From CAYJRR01 sp964372275 [NCBI: uncultured bacterium] (lineage in GTDB: Bacteria > CAYJRR01): a stretch of DNA of 59,214 nucleotides. The notes below the pieces were generated by a model. It did no database searches. It had not been told where the DNA came from and worked only from the letters and a program-made list of their open reading frames with translations. Each line of letters begins with the position of its first letter. Positions within the stretch are counted from its first letter, which is position 1. The stretch lies in assembly GCA_964372275.1 (NCBI GenBank), contig CAYJRR010000008.1, forward strand, positions 1 to 59,214, in the 5' to 3' direction. Both the position numbers and the translations under genes were made by a program. Shown one piece after another: positions 54,612-59,214 of the stretch.

Positions 54612-56201
54612 TCAGGGCGCGTAGCGCGCGTGGAACGCGTCGCGGACACCATAGGTGACGAGCGTCGTCTCGTTCGGTTCGTCGGGGCCGAAGGTGGAAC
54701 TCCCCTCGAAATACCCGGTGACGACCGTCGAATCGTCGGAGAGCGACGCGAGGTCGCCGCACATCTCCGCCTCTGCGCCGCCGGCGCGGCGGAGCCAGAA
54801 CAGCTCGCCGCTCGGAAGGTACCGGGCGAGGAACTGATCGCGGTTCCCCGCGGAGACGAGCGCCGCGGTGCCGTCGGCGTCCGGAAAGTCGGCGGTCGTC
54901 TCGAACCGTCCGCACACGACGGCCGATCCGTCGGACAGCGCCGCCACCCTCGCCCCGGCCTCCGCGCCGTAGCCGCCGCCGCGCCGCGCCCAGACCAGGC
55001 CGCCGCCGGCGTCGTAGCGTGCGAGGTACATGTCGGTGTCGCTGCCCGGAGCCTCCAGCGTCGTTTCCCCGACGCCGAACGTCATCGGTCCGGTGAACAT
55101 CCCGGTCAGGACGAACGAGTCGTCGGGAAGGGCCGCGAGGTCGAAGGCGTAGCCGGTCTCGAAACCCCCTTCCGCGGCCGCCCACATCAAGGATCCGTCG
55201 GGGGCGTAGCGGGCGACGAAGACGTCCTTGCCGCCGGCCGACTCGAGCACCGTCTGGTTCGGCTCCCCCATCCCGAACACGACCTCCCCCTCGAAATGCC
55301 CGGCGACGACGACCGAATCGTCGGAGAGCGCGGCCGCGGCCATCGCCCATTCGCTCGACGTCCCGCCGGCCCATCGCGCCCAGGCCAGCGACCCGTCGGC
55401 GTGGTAGCGCGCGACGGCGACGTCGTACTGTCCCGCCCACGGGAGCGTCGTCTCGGCGGGGCTCCCTTGGCCGAAGACGGCCTGCTCGGAGACGGCGCCG
55501 ACGACGACGAACGAGTCGTCGGACAGTGCGGTGACGGCGGTGGCGCGGTCGTAGCTCGTGCTGCCGGCGCGAAGGGCCCAGACCAACCCACCGCCGGCGT
55601 CGTATCGGGCGAGGAAGAGGTCGAAGGTGGGGGGCATCGGCGGGACGTTTGGATCGGGAGGCTGGTAGCCCGTCTGCACCAGCGTCGTCTCGTTCGCCGC
55701 TCCCGGGGCGAAGGTGACCGGGTCGCCGAACTCGCCGACCACCACGAACGAGTCGTCCGAGAGGGTGGTCGCGCCGGCTGGCGACTTGTAGCCCCCCGCG
55801 ACCTGCCGCAGCCAGACGAGCGACGCGTCTTCGTCGTAGCGCGCCAGGAACAGGTCGGGGTTCGGTCCGTCGCCGGCAATCGTCACCTCGGAACCGGTGG
55901 GCCCGAAGGCCGCCGTCGCGGCCAGCCAGCCGATCGAGACGAACGAATCGTCCGAGAGCGTCGCAAGGACGCGTCCCTGGTCGTTTTCGACGCCGCCGTC
56001 GTTCACCGCCCAGAGCAGCGAACCGTCGCCGCTGGGCGGCGGCTCCTCCTCCGGCGGGGGCTCGGCCGGGAGATTCGGATTGAACTCGACGTCGGGGATC
56101 GGCGGGTCGCGCCGGTGAGGAGCGCCGCCGAGGTCGACGTCGTTGCAGCCGACGATCGACAGCACGGTACAGAACGCCACGACCTCTCCGCGCACGCCCA
56201 T
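54612..56201 (-). CDS. Lipoprotein built of SBBP-like beta-propeller repeats
   Basis: 529 residues; AGAGGAGG five bases before ATG 56201 is decisive. Lipobox VLSIVGC|NDVD. A Pro/Glu-rich linker follows. Eight units of about 60 residues repeat the pattern FLARYDxxGxLVWxRxxGG, then ATALSDDSFVVVGxF and VFGxGxPxETTL, as in bacterial beta-propeller (SBBP-type) proteins. Probably surface-bound. The function is unknown. Confidence 0.88.
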   Translation of the reverse strand: MGVRGEVVAFCTVLSIVGCNDVDLGGAPHRRDPPIPDVEFNPNLPAEPPPEEEPPPSGDGSLLWAVNDGGVENDQGRVLATLSDDSFVSIGWLAATAAFGPTGSEVTIAGDGPNPDLFLARYDEDASLVWLRQVAGGYKSPAGATTLSDDSFVVVGEFGDPVTFAPGAANETTLVQTGYQPPDPNVPPMPPTFDLFLARYDAGGGLVWALRAGSTSYDRATAVTALSDDSFVVVGAVSEQAVFGQGSPAETTLPWAGQYDVAVARYHADGSLAWARWAGGTSSEWAMAAAALSDDSVVVAGHFEGEVVFGMGEPNQTVLESAGGKDVFVARYAPDGSLMWAAAEGGFETGYAFDLAALPDDSFVLTGMFTGPMTFGVGETTLEAPGSDTDMYLARYDAGGGLVWARRGGGYGAEAGARVAALSDGSAVVCGRFETTADFPDADGTAALVSAGNRDQFLARYLPSGELFWLRRAGGAEAEMCGDLASLSDDSTVVTGYFEGSSTFGPDEPNETTLVTYGVRDAFHARYAP

Positions 56202-56302
56202 GACGCCTCCTCTCGAACGACCCCGTGGGACCGTCCACTGTAGCGGCGGGACGGTCCGTCGCGTCAACGCGCGGGCGCGTCTCGCGAACGGCGATTCACC
56301 GT

Positions 56303-58690
56303 TCAGTAGGTGAAGCGGGCGTGGGCCCAGACGCTCGCCGACTCGCCGGGGATCTCGTCGGGGAGGGCGGGACCGTCGAACGGATCGCGGATTCCGGCGC
56401 CGAGGAGGTTGAATCCGGCGATCTGCGCCTCCGCCCACTTCCACGGCGTCTTCAACGTCACCGCGGCGGCGGCGTAGAGGTAGGCCGGCAGGTATCGGTC
56501 GTCCCCTTCGTCGGCGAAGTCGGGCTGCAGCCGGCGGCCGACATAGGTGAGCGAGGTCGCGAGATGCGCCCACGAGACGACCGGCAGGCTCAACCCCACG
56601 TTCCCCTTCACGCGCGTCACGCCGGGGGAGGCCTGGTCACGGTCGACCAGGCGAACCTCCTGAATCGTCGCGTTGCCGAACACCCACGCGTCGAGGACCG
56701 TCGCCGCGCGGAGTTCGGCCTCCACGCCATCGGTCGACAGCCGGCCGAAGTTGCCGAGGAAGATCGTCGTCCCTTCGTTGCGGAGTCCGATCAACTCGGT
56801 CGCGCGGCCGCGAAACGCGGTCACCTGCGTCTGCAGCTTCGGTGAGGCCAGCCCCACGCTCACCTCGTGGAACTGGATCGTCTCCGGCTCGAGGTTGCCG
56901 GCGCCGACGATCGAGTTCGGGTCGTTGGAGTAGAGCTCGCGAAAGGTCGGCGCGCGGAAGGCGCTCCCGTAGAGATACTTGGCGTAGAGACCGGGGCGGA
57001 GCTCCCAGACCAGACCGGCGCGCGGCGCCACGGCGTCGAAGTGCCGGCCGTCGCCGAACGTCTCCTTCTTGGCGACGTCGTCGTCGTAGTAGTCGTAGCG
57101 GATCCCGGCCAGGATGCGCAGGCGGTGGAGAAAGGGGAGCCCGGCGGCGACCGTCCAGTCGTCGTTCAGGAAGACGCCGGTGATCTGCCGCGTCACCGGG
57201 CTGTTGAACGGAAGGTCGAATCGACCGTGGGTGTAGCCGTTCTCGTCCCAGTTCTCGAAGAAGAAGGTGTCGGTCTGGTCGATCGCCTGGTACCCCAGGC
57301 CGCCGAGCAGCACGTGGCGCTCGGCGAGCTTCCACGAGGCCTGCAGGTCGACGGAGAACGAGTCGGAGGCCAGATCGCCGATGTCGAGGGGCGTCTTGTT
57401 CCGCAGGTCCTCGACGTCGCCGTCGCCGTCGAGGTCGAACCGCTTGGCCGGCAGGATCTGCTGGATCTCGCGCTCGTTGTGCTGCTGCACGGTGACCGCG
57501 CCGTCGAGGCGCAGCCGATCGCCGACCGCCGTCTTGCCCCAGGCCAACCGCGCGTAGGCGTCGATCTGCTCGTAGCGGTGCACGTCCGAGACCAGGATGT
57601 AGTTGCCGAGCCAGACGCCGCGCAGACTGCGCAGGAACGAGGCGTGGAGAGTCGTCTCGTTCCCGAGCTTGGCGTTCAGGCCGAGGTGGACCTTCTCCTT
57701 GAAGCTGGGGACGGTCCCCGGCGCGTCGCTCACCTCGCCGTCGGGACCGACGACGCCGGAGAAGGCGTCGCGGCGCAGCTCCACGCGCGGTCCGTCGCTG
57801 GTCAGGAAGTCGGCCCGGAACTGCACCGCGTGGTCGGCGTCGAAGACGTGCCCGGCGACGAGTGACGCGTGCGCGGCGGGGTACGAGCCGCCGCCGACGA
57901 CCGCCTCCACCCCCTGGAGGTCGTCCGGGTCGCGCGTGACCACCTGCACCACGCCGGCGAAGGCGGCGGCCCCATACAGCGCCGACCCCGGCCCGCGGAT
58001 CACCTCGATCCGCTTGATCCCCGCGAGCGCCAGATCGTCGTACACCAGCGAGGCGCCGCCGTAGTAGGGGATGTTCGCCGGGACGCCGTCGAGGAGGAGC
58101 AGGATCTGGTTCGACTCGGACGGGGAGAGGATTCCGCGCGAGACGATCTGTACCGCCCCGAACTGGTCGCGGGTCAGCTCGATGCCGACGACGGTGCGCA
58201 GGACGTCGGAGAGGTCGCGCGCCCCCATGCGGCGGATCTCGTCGGCGGTGATGACGGTGATCGAGGCCGGGGCGAGGGCGGCGGGCTCCGGGGCTTTCGA
58301 GGCGGTGACGACCTCGGTGGCGGCGAAGAGGAGGGAGAGTTCGTCCTCTTCGGAGGTGGGGGAGGGGGGCGGAGCCGGGGCCGGTACCGCGACCGGGGTC
58401 GGGACCGTGGCCGGGGCCGCGGTCGGGGCCGATGCCGAACCGGTGGCCGTTGCCGATGCGGGAGCCGCTGCCGGAGGGGGGACGGTGGAGGGAGAGGGAG
58501 TCGGAGTCGAGGCGGGAGTCGGAACGGGAGGAGGGGGAGTTGGATTGGCGGTGGCGGGCGTCGGCGTGGGGCGCGCGCGTTTTTGCGGAGGGGGATCGAC
58601 GACGGCGGCGGCCGCGGTCGCGGTGACGAGAACCAACAGGGCGGCTACCGGTCGCGCGATGACTCGACCGCGGATCGCGATCCTCCCCAC
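56303..58690 (-). CDS. TonB-dependent outer-membrane receptor
   Basis: 795 residues with a GTG start. The plug domain has a TonB-box-like ATEVVTASKAPEPAA, SITVITADEIRRMGARDLSD and VIRGPGSALYGAAAFAGVV. The barrel ends with an aromatic C-terminus (WAHARFTY). Between the signal peptide and plug lies about 85 residues of Pro/Ala/Thr (ARPTPTPATANPTPPPPVPT and on), an unusual periplasmic extension. The substrate is not predictable. It is divergent from ppdK. Confidence 0.93.
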   Translation of the reverse strand: MGRIAIRGRVIARPVAALLVLVTATAAAAVVDPPPQKRARPTPTPATANPTPPPPVPTPASTPTPSPSTVPPPAAAPASATATGSASAPTAAPATVPTPVAVPAPAPPPSPTSEEDELSLLFAATEVVTASKAPEPAALAPASITVITADEIRRMGARDLSDVLRTVVGIELTRDQFGAVQIVSRGILSPSESNQILLLLDGVPANIPYYGGASLVYDDLALAGIKRIEVIRGPGSALYGAAAFAGVVQVVTRDPDDLQGVEAVVGGGSYPAAHASLVAGHVFDADHAVQFRADFLTSDGPRVELRRDAFSGVVGPDGEVSDAPGTVPSFKEKVHLGLNAKLGNETTLHASFLRSLRGVWLGNYILVSDVHRYEQIDAYARLAWGKTAVGDRLRLDGAVTVQQHNEREIQQILPAKRFDLDGDGDVEDLRNKTPLDIGDLASDSFSVDLQASWKLAERHVLLGGLGYQAIDQTDTFFFENWDENGYTHGRFDLPFNSPVTRQITGVFLNDDWTVAAGLPFLHRLRILAGIRYDYYDDDVAKKETFGDGRHFDAVAPRAGLVWELRPGLYAKYLYGSAFRAPTFRELYSNDPNSIVGAGNLEPETIQFHEVSVGLASPKLQTQVTAFRGRATELIGLRNEGTTIFLGNFGRLSTDGVEAELRAATVLDAWVFGNATIQEVRLVDRDQASPGVTRVKGNVGLSLPVVSWAHLATSLTYVGRRLQPDFADEGDDRYLPAYLYAAAAVTLKTPWKWAEAQIAGFNLLGAGIRDPFDGPALPDEIPGESASVWAHARFTY

Positions 58691-58788
58691 GACGACGACG
58701 CTAACGAAAAGCGGGCCGGTTTGTCACCTCTTCACCGCGTACGGCCGCATTGAATCGGCCTGGGGGCTGTCCTATCGTCGGCGGAACG

Positions 58789-59214
58789 ATGATGGAGCCA
58801 TCGACAAAGTTCGTTTGGTCGTTCGGAGACACCGCCCCGGGGCGCGAAGCCGAGGGGAACGGTCGGATGAAGGACCTCCTCGGCGGGAAGGGGGCCGGTT
58901 TGGCGGAGATGTGCCGCGCCGGCGCGCCAGTTCCGCCCGGGTTCACGATCACCACCGAAGCCTGCAAACGTTACGTGCAGAACGGCAACCGGTTGCCGGC
59001 GGCGATCGACGAAGAGATGCGACGCGGTCTCGCCGCGCTCGAGGTCGCCATCGGCCGCCGGCTCGGCGATCCGGCCGACCCGCTGCTCGTCTCCGTCCGC
59101 TCGGGGGCGAAGTTCTCGATGCCGGGGATGATGGACACCGTCCTCAATCTGGGCCTGAACGACGCGACGGTGGAGGGGCTCGCCCGCAAGACGGACAACC
59201 CTCGCTTCGCATGG
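58789..59214 (+). CDS. ppdK: Pyruvate, phosphate dikinase, 3' end beyond the window
   Basis: The first 142 codons. MMEPSTKFVWSFGDTAPGRE then KDLLGGKGAGLAEMCRAGAP, VPPGFTITTEACKRY and SVRSGAKFSMPGMMDTVLNL are the N-terminal nucleotide-binding signatures of PpdK. It interconverts pyruvate and PEP with ATP/AMP. The frame is open at the edge. An ATG three bases later (58792) is also possible. Confidence 0.95.
   Translation, partial: MMEPSTKFVWSFGDTAPGREAEGNGRMKDLLGGKGAGLAEMCRAGAPVPPGFTITTEACKRYVQNGNRLPAAIDEEMRRGLAALEVAIGRRLGDPADPLLVSVRSGAKFSMPGMMDTVLNLGLNDATVEGLARKTDNPRFAW

Overview
The window is a high-GC bacterial chromosome segment with no phage genes, insertion sequences or CRISPR arrays. 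The gene content fits an uncultured Myxococcota/deltaproteobacterial-type Gram-negative. It has MYXO-CTERM-like anchors, a multicopy-type HNH endonuclease, many lipoproteins, TonB and FadL/PorV-like barrels, separate glyQ/glyS and a long Upp. This placement is inference from gene content, not a phylogeny.

Layout. Positions 1-10506: a 5'-truncated HNH endonuclease, then mostly minus-strand exported proteins (M2 peptidase, lipoprotein, stand-alone RlmK, lamin-tail lipoprotein, SxxK serine hydrolase) and one plus-strand exported protein. Positions 10557-13794 (minus): gltX, two tandem CPBP membrane proteases, then tRNA-Gln(CTG) and tRNA-Glu(CTC) with their own promoters and a terminator. Positions 13864-16643: two tandem matrixin-type metalloproteases, each continuing in frame through a MYXO-CTERM-like segment into a second signal-peptide-like segment and a second domain. 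Positions 16680-21246: VapBC, a HAAS-like/PadR pair, and an NtrC-type regulator with its PAS histidine kinase. Positions 21366-35149: an exported protein, PlsB, an FG-GAP lipoprotein, hpt-upp, a DUF885 lipoprotein, a GMC oxidoreductase and an outer-membrane barrel.

Positions 35384-44979 are a long plus-strand housekeeping run: GAF sensor, galU, LolA-like protein, yacG, priA, a J-like protein, def, fmt, a PASTA protein, rpe and tRNA-Pro(CGG). yacG is a 59-residue gene. Many neighbours overlap by ATGA or GTGA, implying translational coupling. Positions 45078-47999 hold two exported proteins separated by a 68-bp divergent promoter with an 11-G run, then a compact expression unit: a near-consensus sigma-54 promoter, a 5' hairpin, a strong ribosome site, a 55-residue exported peptide and a strong terminator. 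Positions 48046-53811 couple a lipoprotein, glyQ, glyS and an S9 peptidase lipoprotein by ATGA overlaps. The end holds DUF4142, a beta-propeller-type lipoprotein, a TonB-dependent receptor and the first 142 codons of ppdK.

The strongest novel candidates are the sigma-54 peptide unit, together with a C-terminal tail (ending roughly AVGxRR) shared with two other exported proteins; the metalloprotease/sorting-signal/second-secreted-domain fusions; and a dispersed palindromic intergenic repeat with copies near 28.66 kb and 35.25 kb.
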